Shown in pieces: positions 1 through 8,670 of a stretch of 64,000 nt of DNA; within the stretch, counting starts at the first letter, position 1, and each line of letters begins with the position of its first letter. This stretch comes from Labrenzia sp. PHM005 (GTDB lineage Bacteria > Pseudomonadota > Alphaproteobacteria > Rhizobiales > Stappiaceae). A program made the position numbers and the translations under genes. Where the stretch lies: positions 4,211,001 to 4,275,000 of the forward strand of contig NZ_CP041191.1 in the NCBI RefSeq assembly GCF_006517275.1. The letters are read 5' to 3'. The notes under the pieces are model-generated. The model saw nothing but the letters and a program-made list of their open reading frames with translations. It made no database searches and was not told the origin of the DNA.

Positions 1-1
1 T

Positions 2-139
2 TGGCTTGCGGTTCTGGTCGCTCTTGGCATGGCGGCGTGTGCGATCTACGTGGTGACCCGACCGTCCGGTCCGAAATCAAACTCTGAGGAGCCAGCGGAC
101 CCTGGCACCAACAGTGCGCCTTCAGACGTCGGGAATTAG
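2..139 (+). CDS. C-terminal end of a membrane-anchored protein (partial)
   Basis: Frame 2 is open from the window edge to a TAG at 137-139. The 45 visible residues begin with a hydrophobic stretch (WLAVLVALGMAACAIYVV), followed by a basic/proline step and a polar tail rich in Ser, Glu, Pro and Asn. This looks like a single transmembrane helix with a short disordered C-terminus. The frame overlaps the 3' end of the convergent acetyltransferase gene by 18 bases, as neighbouring convergent genes often do. The family cannot be named because the body of the protein lies outside the window. That it is coding is inferred from the membrane-helix pattern only. Confidence 0.4.
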   Translation, partial: WLAVLVALGMAACAIYVVTRPSGPKSNSEEPADPGTNSAPSDVGN

Positions 140-559
140 CCGTTTTCCAAAGGCTGCCGACGTTTCAAGCGCATAATCCATGTCCCCGTAAAACCTGTGC
201 ACGGCGTCATTGTCCTTGCGCACAAACAAATTGATCTTTGGGCAGCCAAGACCGGTCAAATAGTCTTCGCAGTGTTGCATGAGTTTGCGCCCATATCCGC
301 CGCCCTGATGCGCCGGATCGACACTTAGATAATAAACCGCACCACGATGGCCATCATACCCGGTCATCACCGTGCCAATGACTGTCTGGTCTTTCATCAA
401 CACAAACAAGCGGCTGGAGTCCACACTGAGACACCGGTCAATGTCCTTGCCCGGATCATTCCAGGCGCGCACTAGACCGCATTTTTTCCAAAGCGCGATG
501 ACATCCTGCCGGTGCTGTTCCTCGAACAGAACGATGTCTGACTTGTCCGCAGCCGGCAT
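122..559 (-). CDS. GNAT family N-acetyltransferase (YpeA-like)
   Basis: A 145-residue single-domain GNAT protein, expected to transfer an acetyl group from acetyl-CoA to an amine; the substrate is unknown. The acetyl-CoA loop is seen as HQGGGYGRKLM (about residues 84-94), preceded by the strand AVYYLSVDP and followed by NLFVRKDNDAVHRFYGDMDY, the usual C-terminal GNAT signature. Overall it resembles the YpeA group of small GNATs. Its ATG lies 2 bases after the glmS stop, so it is probably the last gene of a glmU-glmS-GNAT run on the minus strand. There is no separate promoter space, so it is likely co-transcribed with glmS. Any part in amino-sugar metabolism is only suggested by position. Confidence 0.85.
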   Translation of the reverse strand: MPAADKSDIVLFEEQHRQDVIALWKKCGLVRAWNDPGKDIDRCLSVDSSRLFVLMKDQTVIGTVMTGYDGHRGAVYYLSVDPAHQGGGYGRKLMQHCEDYLTGLGCPKINLFVRKDNDAVHRFYGDMDYALETSAAFGKRLIPDV

Positions 560-561
560 GA

Positions 562-2388
562 TTATTCCACCGTCACAGACTTGGCGAGATTGCGGGGCTG
601 ATCGACATCCGTCCCCATGAAAACCGCCGTGTGATACGCAATCATCTGGACGGGTAAAGCGTAGATGATGGGCGCGACAATGTCCGACATCTCTGGCAGG
701 ATCACTGTATCTTTCGCTGCATTACCGCTTTCAGACGCCCCTTTTTCATCCGTAATCAGAATGATCCGGCCGCCGCGTGCCGCCACTTCTTGCATATTGG
801 AGACGGTTTTTTCGAAAATTCCGTCATGTGGCGCAATCACAAAAACCGGAATGTTTTCGTCGATCAACGCGATCGGGCCGTGTTTCAGCTCGCCGGCCGC
901 ATAGCCTTCGGCGTGAATGTAGGACAGCTCTTTCAGCTTAAGTGCTCCCTCCAGCGCCAGCGGATAGCTCGTCGACCGGCCGAGATAGAGCGCATTGGTC
1001 GCCTGCGACAGCGGCTGGGAGAGTTTTTCAATCGCGGTTTCACTGGCGAGTGCCTTCAAGGCCAGGCTTGGAACTTCTGTGAGTTCGGCCACCAGCTTTT
1101 TCTCGTCATCCGCGGACAAAACACCGCGCTCCCGGCCGGCCTGCAAAGCAAGCGCTGCCAATACGGCCAGCTGACACGTAAAGGCCTTGGTGGACGCCAC
1201 ACCAATCTCAGGCCCTGCAATCGTCTGGAAAACCACATCGGCTTCTCGGGCAATCGTGCTTTCCGGCACATTGACCACCGCCCCAATCGATGCCCCCTGC
1301 TCTTTACAGTAACGCAAGGAGGCCAGAGTGTCGGCTGTTTCCCCGGACTGCGAAATGAACAGTGCGCTGTCTTTGGCGCTCATCGGCGTTTCGCGGTAGC
1401 GGAACTCACTGGCGATATCGATATCCACCGGCAGGCGGGCATATTTTTCAAACCAGTATTTGGACACAAGGCCTGCCAGATATGCTGTGCCGCAAGCCGA
1501 AATAACCAGGCGGGACAAGCTCTTAAATTGCATCTTATCCGCACCTGGCACCTTTGCGGTCTGGGCACCGTAATCCAAATACCGCGACAGCGTATGGCCG
1601 AGGACCTCCGGCTGCTCATGGATTTCCTTGGCCATGAAGTGCTTGTAATTGCCTTTATCCATCAAGGCGGCCGTCACCGAAGACCGCGCCTCCGGACGGC
1701 TTACCGGCTGATTGTCCGCATTGTAGATCTGATGCGAAGTCCGGGTCAGCACCACCCAATCACCTTCATCGAGATAGGTGATCCGGTCGGTAAAGGGCGA
1801 CAAGGCAATGGCATCGGAGCCCAGGAACATCTCTCCATCGCCATGACCGACAGCAAGCGGTGAGCCTTTGCGGGCGCCGATCATCAAATCCTGTTCGCCA
1901 GAAAACAGCATGGCCAGTGCAAAAGCGCCGTTCAGCCGCGGCAGAACTGTGGCGGCGGCATCTGTTGGAGAAACACCTTTGGCGATCTCAAGGTCCAGCA
2001 AATGGGCGACGACTTCCGTGTCGGTTTCCGTTTCCAGGATCGCACCGGCGGCAGATACCTCCTCGCGCAGATCAAGATAATTCTCGATAATCCCATTGTG
2101 GACCACAGCGACCGATCCGGCCTGATGCGGATGGGCATTGCCGACAGTCGGAGCCCCGTGTGTCGCCCACCTTGTATGGCCAATGCCGCTTGTGCCCGCC
2201 AATGGTGCGTTTTCAAGGGCTGCTTCGAGATTGCGCAGTTTGCCTTCGGCCCGACGGCGCATCAGAGCACCATCAACGAGCGTGGCAACGCCGGCAGAAT
2301 CATATCCGCGGTATTCCAGCCTCTTGAGCGAATCCACCAGCCTTGGCGCCGCAGCAACCCCGCCCAAAATGCCTACAATTCCGCACAT
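562..2388 (-). CDS. glmS: glutamine--fructose-6-phosphate aminotransferase (isomerizing)
   Basis: Makes glucosamine-6-phosphate from fructose-6-phosphate and glutamine, the first committed step to UDP-GlcNAc for peptidoglycan and lipopolysaccharide. The 608-residue length is normal. The start is fixed by MCGIVGI, where Cys2 (exposed after Met removal) is the glutaminase nucleophile. The N-terminal Ntn-hydrolase domain covers about residues 1-230 (HTRWATHG, HNGIIENY). Two SIS sugar-isomerase domains follow, with SACGTAYLAG and SQSGETADT in the first. The protein ends in the canonical LAKSVTVE. It lies 121 bases downstream of glmU on the same strand. No glmS ribozyme or sRNA target is apparent in that gap. 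Confidence 0.97.
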   Translation of the reverse strand: MCGIVGILGGVAAAPRLVDSLKRLEYRGYDSAGVATLVDGALMRRRAEGKLRNLEAALENAPLAGTSGIGHTRWATHGAPTVGNAHPHQAGSVAVVHNGIIENYLDLREEVSAAGAILETETDTEVVAHLLDLEIAKGVSPTDAAATVLPRLNGAFALAMLFSGEQDLMIGARKGSPLAVGHGDGEMFLGSDAIALSPFTDRITYLDEGDWVVLTRTSHQIYNADNQPVSRPEARSSVTAALMDKGNYKHFMAKEIHEQPEVLGHTLSRYLDYGAQTAKVPGADKMQFKSLSRLVISACGTAYLAGLVSKYWFEKYARLPVDIDIASEFRYRETPMSAKDSALFISQSGETADTLASLRYCKEQGASIGAVVNVPESTIAREADVVFQTIAGPEIGVASTKAFTCQLAVLAALALQAGRERGVLSADDEKKLVAELTEVPSLALKALASETAIEKLSQPLSQATNALYLGRSTSYPLALEGALKLKELSYIHAEGYAAGELKHGPIALIDENIPVFVIAPHDGIFEKTVSNMQEVAARGGRIILITDEKGASESGNAAKDTVILPEMSDIVAPIIYALPVQMIAYHTAVFMGTDVDQPRNLAKSVTVE

Positions 2389-2509
2389 GCAGCTAATTCC
2401 TTACCCAAACACAATCGAGTGACCGCCCCGGTTTAGACGAGGCAGCGTTGAAAACTGAAATCAAACCCTGTTTCAGAAAATGACAAGGCTCATCCGGCCC
2501 AGACCACCG

Positions 2510-3865
2510 TCAGGAATTCTGATCCTTGGCTTTTTTGAGCTTTTCCCGGAGGACCTTTGCCATGCCGTCTTTTGCTTGCTGACGGCTACGGCCGAACGCC
2601 ATGGCATCGCTTGCAACATCCTTGGTGATCACGCTGCCTGCGGCAACAAATGCGCCCCCACCTATGGAAATTGGAGCGACCAATGTTGAGTTCGACCCGA
2701 CAAAAGTTCCTGAGCCAATTTCAGTCCGGTGTTTCAAAAAACCGTCGTAGTTGCAGGTGATCGTACCAGCACCAATGTTGCTTTTTGCGCCAACTCTGGC
2801 ATCCCCGACGTAACTCAGATGGTTGGCCTTTGCGCCCTCACCGAACTTTGCATTTTTGGCTTCCACAAAGTTGCCAACCCGCACGCCCTTGCCAAGCTCG
2901 GTTCCGGGTCGAAGCCGGGCATAGGGCCCGACCACCGCGCCACTGCTAACTGCGGCACCTTCCAGATGACTGAATGCCCGAATGTGCGCACCTGAACGGA
3001 TATTCACTCCAGGCCCAAAAACAACATTTTGTTCAATGATCACATCGGCTTGGATAACCGTATCATGAGCGAAGAACACGGTATCCGGCGCCAGCAGCGT
3101 AACGCCGCTATCAAGCGCTTCTGTTCGCTTGCGCGCCTGGAAATCGGCTTCGCAGGCGGCCAATTGCGCGCGGTTATTTATCCCTTGTGTTTCCACTTCT
3201 GAGCCCGCGACCGCGACCACTTTCAGACCACGTTCATTTGCGATCTCGACCGCATCGGTCAGATAGTATTCACCCTTAACATTGTCATTGCCGATCGCCC
3301 GCATCAGGTCCAAGGCATGATTTCCGGCAAAGCCCATGATCCCCGAATTGCAGAACGTGATCTGACGCTCTGCGTCGCTGGCATCTTTTTCTTCCCGGAT
3401 CGCCAACAAGTGGCCGTCTTTCATCAACAACCGGCCATATCCGTGGGGCGTTTTGGTCTCGAACCCTAGCACAACGAGGTCTGCGCCTTCAGCCAAAGCA
3501 TCACGGACCTTGCTGATGGTTTCCGACGTCACCAAAGGCGTATCACCAAACAGCACCAGAACATCATCGGTTGGCATTTCCATCGCTGATGATGCAGCAA
3601 GCGCAGCATGCGCCGTTCCGAGCCTGTCAGTCTGGACAAAACACTGTGCGGCAGCGGCCAGTTTGGCGACAAGGTCTTCAAGATCCGGCATGTCTGGGCC
3701 TGTAACAACAGACACCCGCTCCGATCCCGCGTCAGCAAGGACTTTCAGGACATGGCCAACAAGGGGCAGCCCACCGATCTCATGCATGACCTTCGGAAGA
3801 TCCGATTTCATACGAGTGCCGAGGCCAGCGGCCAGAACCACAGAGTGACAGCTTCGCGATGTCAT
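2510..3865 (-). CDS. glmU: bifunctional UDP-GlcNAc diphosphorylase / glucosamine-1-phosphate N-acetyltransferase
   Basis: Catalyses the last two steps to UDP-GlcNAc: acetylation of GlcN-1-P, then uridylyl transfer. The N-terminal nucleotidyltransferase domain (about 1-230) carries LAAGLGTRMKSDLPK. The C-terminal left-handed beta-helix (about 255-451) shows hexapeptide repeats with GNFVEAKN, ANHLSYVGDA and NIGAGTITCNYDG. The start was set at the ATG at 3863-3865 (MTSRSCHSVVLAAG), giving 451 residues, the usual size. The frame stays open about 100 codons further upstream, but that stretch has no GlmU homology pattern and would run into the divergent SPOR gene. It is followed by glmS, so amino-sugar synthesis is grouped here. 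Confidence 0.96.
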   Translation of the reverse strand: MTSRSCHSVVLAAGLGTRMKSDLPKVMHEIGGLPLVGHVLKVLADAGSERVSVVTGPDMPDLEDLVAKLAAAAQCFVQTDRLGTAHAALAASSAMEMPTDDVLVLFGDTPLVTSETISKVRDALAEGADLVVLGFETKTPHGYGRLLMKDGHLLAIREEKDASDAERQITFCNSGIMGFAGNHALDLMRAIGNDNVKGEYYLTDAVEIANERGLKVVAVAGSEVETQGINNRAQLAACEADFQARKRTEALDSGVTLLAPDTVFFAHDTVIQADVIIEQNVVFGPGVNIRSGAHIRAFSHLEGAAVSSGAVVGPYARLRPGTELGKGVRVGNFVEAKNAKFGEGAKANHLSYVGDARVGAKSNIGAGTITCNYDGFLKHRTEIGSGTFVGSNSTLVAPISIGGGAFVAAGSVITKDVASDAMAFGRSRQQAKDGMAKVLREKLKKAKDQNS

Positions 3866-4049
3866 TGATGTCCCAACTCTTTCAACTTGTAAAGCAAAGA
3901 TAGATGATTTGGCCTCTATATGCCCCGATCCACAGAACATTGAAAGATCAGAACTCCCTTCAGTGCATATTACCGTTTCATTAACCATATTCAGCGCCAA
4001 ATAGACTACCTTTCGAAGGATTCGAAACGAGAATCGGGAAACAGGAACG

Positions 4050-5264
4050 TTGAAGGCGGCGCCGGCCAAAAAACCGATGCGGGATACAATCCGCGACACC
4101 CTCACGCCCTCGCGTGTCGGTCTGCTGTCTTGGGCATTTGCAGCGCTTGCCATGGGCACAGTCGGCATGGCGTCCTACAAATTCAGTTCCACATCACTTA
4201 GCACCACCCAGACTGCCTACCGACTATCAGGCATCCAATTGCCGCCTGAGGGAGACGTGACCGCAACCGGATCAATTCGCTCCGGAGCACGCGGCGAACC
4301 GATTGAAGTCTTGCGCCTGCCAGGAGAACCCTCCTCTGGCACGCTAAGTGCGCTGGAACAAAGCCAAATCACTGTGCTTCAAGAACAAATCGCCCGGCTG
4401 CGCCGCCGCTTGAGCACAATGAGCGCGCAGAACGATGCCTATTCACAGCGGCTAGCTGCTCTTGAAGCCGAAATTGCAAATCCGGCTGAGCTTGCTTCCA
4501 GCAACAAACAGGGCGTTAAAAGTCAAACAACGGCTTCTTTCCTTTCGGGATCCAGTTCTCGAGAATTGGCGGACGCCTCGCACGTTAAGCGGCCCATGGC
4601 ACCTCTGCCCAAACCGGCAAAAATGGCGAATAATTCTACCGCCAAACCGGCAATCATGGCGTCTACAGAGACCATGAGGGATGAACAGGCTGCAGGACGC
4701 CGCCCGGCGTCCCGGCGGATCAATCTTCACACAGGACAGCGGGCCCCTGAGCTTCCCATAACAGCTTCGCAGCAAGCGCCGGTGAAAATTGTTCAGTTGC
4801 CTCCAGCAGACACCAACGGGTCTCTGGCGACCGGCTCAATTCCGCAACAGTCCGGACTGCAGCCTTTACAGGAATTTGACAGCACACCAGCCAGCACCAC
4901 CTTGCGGCCAAAAGTTATCGCGCCGTCAGATGCGGCTGGCACCTTACGCGGCGGCGGCCGCAGTACGCTGAAGCGCAGTGATTTTGGTGCGATTGTTGGC
5001 CATTTCTCGTCGCTTGCCGAAGCTGCAAACGCCTGGTCGAAGTTCAAGGAACAAAACGAAGAACGCATGCGCGATCTGCGTCCGTTGATTAAAAACCGCT
5101 CGGCTCAAGGTGGTGTATCGCTTTTGGTCGGTCCGTTTGGCAATGCGGCCGATGCTGCAGCGGCCTGCTTCTATCTTCTTGATGTCACAGATCTGTGCCA
5201 ACCGGCGCTTTATGCGGGTGCACCTATGATCGCGGCCTCGGACTTTCCGCAAACAACTTACTAA
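4050..5264 (+). CDS. SPOR domain-containing envelope protein
   Basis: A 404-residue inner-membrane-anchored protein. Visible parts in order: a short basic cytoplasmic N-terminus, one transmembrane helix (about 24-45, VGLLSWAFAALAMGTVGMAS), a coiled coil (about 95-140, ALEQSQITVLQEQIARLRRR), a long low-complexity Pro/Ser/Thr linker, and a C-terminal SPOR-like domain (about 305-395, with FGAIVGHFSS and LLVGPFGNAADA). SPOR domains bind denuded glycan strands of septal peptidoglycan, so a role in cell division or envelope maintenance is inferred. The TTG at 4050 is preceded by AGGA; an ATG at 4077 is an alternative start. It diverges from glmU across a 184-base gap. Confidence 0.75.
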   Translation: MKAAPAKKPMRDTIRDTLTPSRVGLLSWAFAALAMGTVGMASYKFSSTSLSTTQTAYRLSGIQLPPEGDVTATGSIRSGARGEPIEVLRLPGEPSSGTLSALEQSQITVLQEQIARLRRRLSTMSAQNDAYSQRLAALEAEIANPAELASSNKQGVKSQTTASFLSGSSSRELADASHVKRPMAPLPKPAKMANNSTAKPAIMASTETMRDEQAAGRRPASRRINLHTGQRAPELPITASQQAPVKIVQLPPADTNGSLATGSIPQQSGLQPLQEFDSTPASTTLRPKVIAPSDAAGTLRGGGRSTLKRSDFGAIVGHFSSLAEAANAWSKFKEQNEERMRDLRPLIKNRSAQGGVSLLVGPFGNAADAAAACFYLLDVTDLCQPALYAGAPMIAASDFPQTTY

Positions 5265-5367
5265 AATCTCTCGAGATTATGACGGTCTTGAAACAGTCTC
5301 GAACCGTGTTTCATGCCATTCCCAAAGTGTGTGATTTTTTTGGATCCCGCTAGGGCACCTGCCTCGT

Positions 5368-6108
5368 TTATCCAATGTATTGGAACGCTGGGAACGTTTC
5401 CAGCAGCCAGTAGGAAAACACGGCCATCTGACCTGTCAGGAACATGATTCCGGTGAGCACAAGAATCCCGCCCATGGTTTTTTCAACTGCGCCCATGTGT
5501 TTCCGGAACCGCTTCATGAAGCGCAGGAACGGTCCGGCAAACAAAGCCGCCAACAAAAACGGAATGCCCAGCCCCATGGCATAGGCGGACAGGAGAATGG
5601 TCCCTTGAAGCACGGTGTCCTTTGCCCCGGCAACAAACAGGATGGCGGCCAGGATCGGCCCCACACACGGCGTCCATCCGAACCCAAAGGCCAATCCGAT
5701 CACATAGGCCCCGAGCGGACCTGCCGGCTTCTTGTCGACATGAACGCGCGCTTCCTTGTAAAGCAGCCCGATTTTGAAAACGCCTAGGAAATGCAGCCCC
5801 ATCACGATGATGGCAGCCCCTGCAATGTATCCAAGGTAGTCGAGATAGGTCCGGATAAATTGGCCGAGGAAACTGGCTGTAGCGCCCAGCAGGACAAACA
5901 CTGTCGAAAACCCGAGAACAAAGACGACGGCGCTGAAAAAGACGCGCTGTGATGCGTCACCGTCTGCGTCATCCTCACCGGTCAGCTGATCGAGAGACAC
6001 ACCCGCCAGATAACCAAGGTACGGCGGAACCAACGGCAAAACACAGGGGGACACAAACGACAAAATGCCCGCAAGCACAGCGCCGATAATGGTTACGTCC
6101 TGTATCAT
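5368..6108 (-). CDS. ccdA: cytochrome c biogenesis / thiol-disulfide electron carrier CcdA
   Basis: A polytopic inner-membrane protein of 246 residues that carries electrons from cytoplasmic thioredoxin to periplasmic thiol proteins, as needed for cytochrome c maturation. Both conserved redox cysteines are present: in FVSPCVLPLVPPYLGY near the N-terminus and in FGWTPCVGPILA near residue 150. Six membrane helices are recognisable. The ATG at 6106-6108 is chosen because GGAAG lies 7 bases upstream; an in-frame GTG at 6120 would add four residues. It appears monocistronic: the next minus-strand gene upstream is more than 170 bases away, and no ccm genes are in the window. Confidence 0.9.
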   Translation of the reverse strand: MIQDVTIIGAVLAGILSFVSPCVLPLVPPYLGYLAGVSLDQLTGEDDADGDASQRVFFSAVVFVLGFSTVFVLLGATASFLGQFIRTYLDYLGYIAGAAIIVMGLHFLGVFKIGLLYKEARVHVDKKPAGPLGAYVIGLAFGFGWTPCVGPILAAILFVAGAKDTVLQGTILLSAYAMGLGIPFLLAALFAGPFLRFMKRFRKHMGAVEKTMGGILVLTGIMFLTGQMAVFSYWLLETFPAFQYIG

Positions 6109-6284
6109 TCCTGCTTCCACCAGTTCTATTTATTGCGCACAGACAAGTACTTCTTCCAACGGGCGCTTCGAACGCTATGTACCCGGCTTCAGCAAAGTGC
6201 ACAAACACGAACTGCTCACCATTTGGAGAGCTGCTCTCCAATTCGTCCACGCGGCCTAGGCACAGCCCTTTCAGGAATCTGCCG

Positions 6285-7268
6285 CTAATTCAAATAGCCT
6301 TGTTCGCGATAAAAATGTAGTGCGCCAAGATGAAGCGGGGCAATCGTCTTGGGATTGGCTAATTCTGCCCTTTGCAGGTACTCAAGTGCAGGATGGGCCG
6401 TGCGGAAATCTTCAAAGTCGCCAAATACGGACCGGACAACGGTGTCAACGACCGCTTCGGGCATGGTTTTGGTGGTCATGACCAACGCCGGCGTACCAAA
6501 CGTCGCAACCACGCTTTGCCCTTCATAAGTCTCGTCTGGAACGACTGCTTTCCGATAAAATGCAGCATCTTCAAGCATGGCTGAGATTATCTGATCATCA
6601 AGCTCAATGAAGCGGACGCCGCATTGCTCCTGTGTATCTTCAACCACACCGGCTGGGTGGCCAATAAAAACAAAATAACCATCTATGGCTCCGGTGCACA
6701 GCGCCTCTCCCAGTCCCGACAAGTCTTGGCGGGTAAAGTGCTGTTGCTCAATATCAGTCCAACCAGACAGCTCTGCGATTTGCTTCCATGTTGCCGCTGA
6801 ACCGGATCCCGCAGGGCCGATGTTGACCCGTTTTCCCTTCAAGTCTGTCAATGATTGAACATCGGAAGTTTCACGCACGACAATCGTCGCCAATTCCACG
6901 TGCAGCCCCAAAACAGTTCGAAGATCTGTAAATGGACCTTTATCTCCAAAAACCGAAGTTCCAGAATAGGCGTGATGCAGCCAGTCGGCCTGGATGATGG
7001 CAAAATCCGTTTTTCCGGATCGAAGGTCTTCCAAGTTGCCGATTGATCCTCGGCCGGTTTCAGCCGCGCAGCGGAGGCCGTGTTCAGAACGTGTTTCATT
7101 AATGCTGCGGCAGATGGCATTCCCGGTTGGAAAGTAGACACCGGTCACACTGCCCGTTCCAAGTGTCATGAACATCTGGTCCCGCGCCTCAGCATTGCCG
7201 CCAAGAAGGGCCAAACCTATCCCAATAAAGATCGTTAGATTTCGAATAAACAGCACGGCTGCTCTCAT
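6285..7268 (-). CDS. TAXI family TRAP-type solute-binding protein
   Basis: A 327-residue periplasmic binding protein. The N-terminus is a signal peptide (hydrophobic core LTIFIGIGLALLGG, cleavage expected after NAEA). The mature part has features of the TAXI subgroup: LGTGSVTGVYFPTGNAICRSIN, an AETGRGSIGNLEDLRSG segment and DFAIIQADWLHHAY. TAXI proteins feed tripartite TRAP transporters for organic acids or similar solutes. No TRAP membrane subunit gene lies next to it, so it either works with components elsewhere or has another use such as ligand sensing. The start is the first ATG before the signal peptide; the frame continues upstream without recognisable content. No clear ribosome-binding site was found. 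Confidence 0.85.
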   Translation of the reverse strand: MRAAVLFIRNLTIFIGIGLALLGGNAEARDQMFMTLGTGSVTGVYFPTGNAICRSINETRSEHGLRCAAETGRGSIGNLEDLRSGKTDFAIIQADWLHHAYSGTSVFGDKGPFTDLRTVLGLHVELATIVVRETSDVQSLTDLKGKRVNIGPAGSGSAATWKQIAELSGWTDIEQQHFTRQDLSGLGEALCTGAIDGYFVFIGHPAGVVEDTQEQCGVRFIELDDQIISAMLEDAAFYRKAVVPDETYEGQSVVATFGTPALVMTTKTMPEAVVDTVVRSVFGDFEDFRTAHPALEYLQRAELANPKTIAPLHLGALHFYREQGYLN

Positions 7269-7564
7269 GACGGCAAACTGGAGCTTGAAGAAAACCGCTG
7301 TCAAACTGTTGCAATCACTTAGCACCACCGCCCCCAAAATATCTTTCGTAGCGTTAGCGGTAAGCCATACCAAACACAGCCACCAGAAGATAGTTGGCAA
7401 GCGCGATCACAGTTTGGTGCACAGTGATGTCAGATAAAGACGTTCAGGATGGGAAAGTTCAATTCTTTTTCAGGCAACCTTCTCATGGGTGCCAATTGGC
7501 TTTTTTTAATTTCAATAGGAAAGAAAAACACCGGCCGCCATTGGCCGGTGGCAATCGCGAGGCC
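7269..7564. other. intergenic stretch upstream of the TAXI gene
   Basis: About 296 bases with no convincing gene. It should hold the promoter of the TAXI gene, and it contains the terminator of the small gene at 7565-7831 (listed separately). Open frames that cross it have no family pattern. Confidence 0.5.
7529..7550 (-). terminator. rho-independent terminator of the small gene at 7565-7831
   Basis: A perfect 8-base inverted repeat, CACCGGCC / GGCCGGTG, around a 6-base loop. On the minus strand it is followed by TGTTTTTCTTT. It lies 15 bases past the stop of the minus-strand small gene. Confidence 0.75.
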
Positions 7565-7831
7565 TTAGTTGATCCGCCCTCCTTCGATCACCGCAAAAAT
7601 CTCGCCTTTTAGCGTTTCTTCGGATTCGCCATTGCGCAGCCCTTCCCGCCATTGATCAATGATCAATCGCAGGCTTAACGTATCCCTGTTGTTGGGAAGG
7701 TCATCGATGAACCCTTTGAAGAATCCATCCAGGCGTTCTCTATCGACTGCCCCTTGATCGATCAGGGCGTGAATCAGAGTCATCGTCGCAGCGATGTGCC
7801 CTTTCACAAAATCGAACTCGATCGAGTTCAT
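7565..7831 (-). CDS. small hypothetical protein, 88 aa
   Basis: An acidic, mostly helical protein with no signal peptide or membrane segment. It contains FVKGHIAATMTLIHALIDQG and a middle rich in Arg/Asp. I do not recognise the family. Support for a real gene: it is followed by a good terminator hairpin, and GAG lies 6-7 bases before the ATG at 7829-7831. An ATG at 7858, preceded by GAGGTGA but very closely, would give 97 residues. It stands alone between the TAXI gene and tRNA-Lys, and nothing nearby points to a function. Confidence 0.6.
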   Translation of the reverse strand: MNSIEFDFVKGHIAATMTLIHALIDQGAVDRERLDGFFKGFIDDLPNNRDTLSLRLIIDQWREGLRNGESEETLKGEIFAVIEGGRIN

Positions 7832-7870
7832 CTGTGTCTCTTTCGTTGTTGAATGCATGTCACCTCTCAC

Positions 7871-8226
7871 AGTCCCATCAAGTTACATGACAATGCTTCG
7901 GGCCGCCACCTGACACTTTTAGCAGTACAACGGAATGTATTTTCTTAAAATTGAAATTAACGTCGAATTACGCAACGGTACTTTTCGACACTTTTATGCC
8001 ACATACATCTTTTTACATAAATATTTACTTCCACCAAAGAATGAACACTTCATTGGTAGGATTTTTGACGCAAATTTCCGTTTTTCTAACTGCGCTCCCC
8101 GCATTTTTTGCAGGCCTGTTGAAAAAAACGAAATTGCCTCTTGCAATGTCCCCAGTGTCAGCATAAACACAGCGCCACCGACGCGGTGCGGCGCAAACGA
8201 AGCGCCTCCCAAGTTGGATTTGGTGG
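7871..8226. other. AT-rich intergenic region upstream of tRNA-Lys
   Basis: About 356 bases, clearly richer in A+T than its surroundings. It must contain the tRNA promoter. A possible -35/-10 pair is TTGCAA, 17 bases, TAAACA, ending about 60 bases before the tRNA. Short frames here (for example 8041-8166, a hydrophobic 41-residue frame) lack ribosome-binding sites and are not called. Confidence 0.4.
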
Positions 8227-8302
8227 GAGCCGATAGCTCAGCTGGTAGAGCAACTGACTTTTAATCAGTAGGTCCAGGGTTCGAACCCCTGTCGGCTCAC
8301 CA
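8227..8302 (+). tRNA. tRNA-Lys (anticodon UUU)
   Basis: A complete 76-base cloverleaf with encoded CCA. The acceptor stem is GAGCCGA (8227-8233) with TCGGCTC (8292-8298), discriminator A and CCA at 8300-8302. The anticodon stem ACTGA/TCAGT encloses loop CTTTTAA, with anticodon TTT at 8260-8262. The T arm contains GGTTCGAACCC. It reads codons AAA/AAG. It is a single-gene unit with its own terminator downstream. No duplicated 3' end that would suggest an integration site was seen in the window. Confidence 0.97.
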
Positions 8303-8336
8303 AATCTTCAAAAAAAATAGCAGAAATTTAAAAGCG

Positions 8337-8362
8337 TGCAATTCTCGGAAATTGCAATTTTT
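8337..8362 (+). terminator. terminator of tRNA-Lys
   Basis: Inverted repeat TGCAATT / AATTGCA (8337-8343 with 8350-8356) around a 6-base loop, followed by ATTTTT. It lies 34 bases after the tRNA 3' end on the same strand. Confidence 0.7.
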
Positions 8363-8585
8363 GCGCTTGGCAACGTCATTTTTGACATATTCCACAGAAA
8401 TACACAGCCATTACCTGACATCGTCTAATAATAATTGACGTGTAATCTTTTTTGTCAGCCCATCGGCATTGGAATATTTAACTAGGCCGCTCACTTTTAA
8501 GAGTATAGCGTTACACAATTGGTCTTATGTGTTTTTGATCTTCCTTTGTTTCATCCTGCTCTTTGCGGACACCGCCGACGCACGC
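8363..8585. other. intergenic stretch between tRNA-Lys and the efflux operon terminator
   Basis: AT-rich, without a convincing gene. One short frame starting with GTG at 8529 would encode a 31-residue hydrophobic peptide, but it runs into the downstream terminator hairpin and has no ribosome-binding site. Confidence 0.4.
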
Positions 8586-8614
8586 AAAAAGGCTCCAGAT
8601 TTATCCGGAGCCTT
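8586..8614 (-). terminator. terminator of the RND efflux operon
   Basis: Inverted repeat AAGGCTCC / GGAGCCTT (8589-8596 with 8607-8614) around a 10-base loop. Read on the minus strand it ends in a run of Ts (A-run at 8586-8590). It lies about 57 bases past the stop of the minus-strand transporter gene. Confidence 0.8.
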
Positions 8615-8670
8615 CCTGTCTTAGGTCAGACATCCATGGCTACGTAAGCTGATTTGGTTTCCCTCGGTTT

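Noticed and set aside
790..1863. 357-codon frame opposite glmS, and a similar 353-codon frame at 56917-57978 opposite hom
   Set aside because: Shadows of the essential genes on the other strand without recognisable protein features.
8041..8166. 41-residue hydrophobic frame upstream of tRNA-Lys
   Set aside because: No ribosome-binding site and the region is AT-rich, so short hydrophobic frames are expected by chance.
8227..8302. tRNA-Lys as an integration site
   Set aside because: No integrase gene and no repeated copy of the tRNA 3' end were found in the window.
8529..8624. 31-residue hydrophobic signal-peptide-like frame beginning with GTG
   Set aside because: No ribosome-binding site, and its 3' part is the terminator hairpin of the efflux operon, which explains the sequence better.
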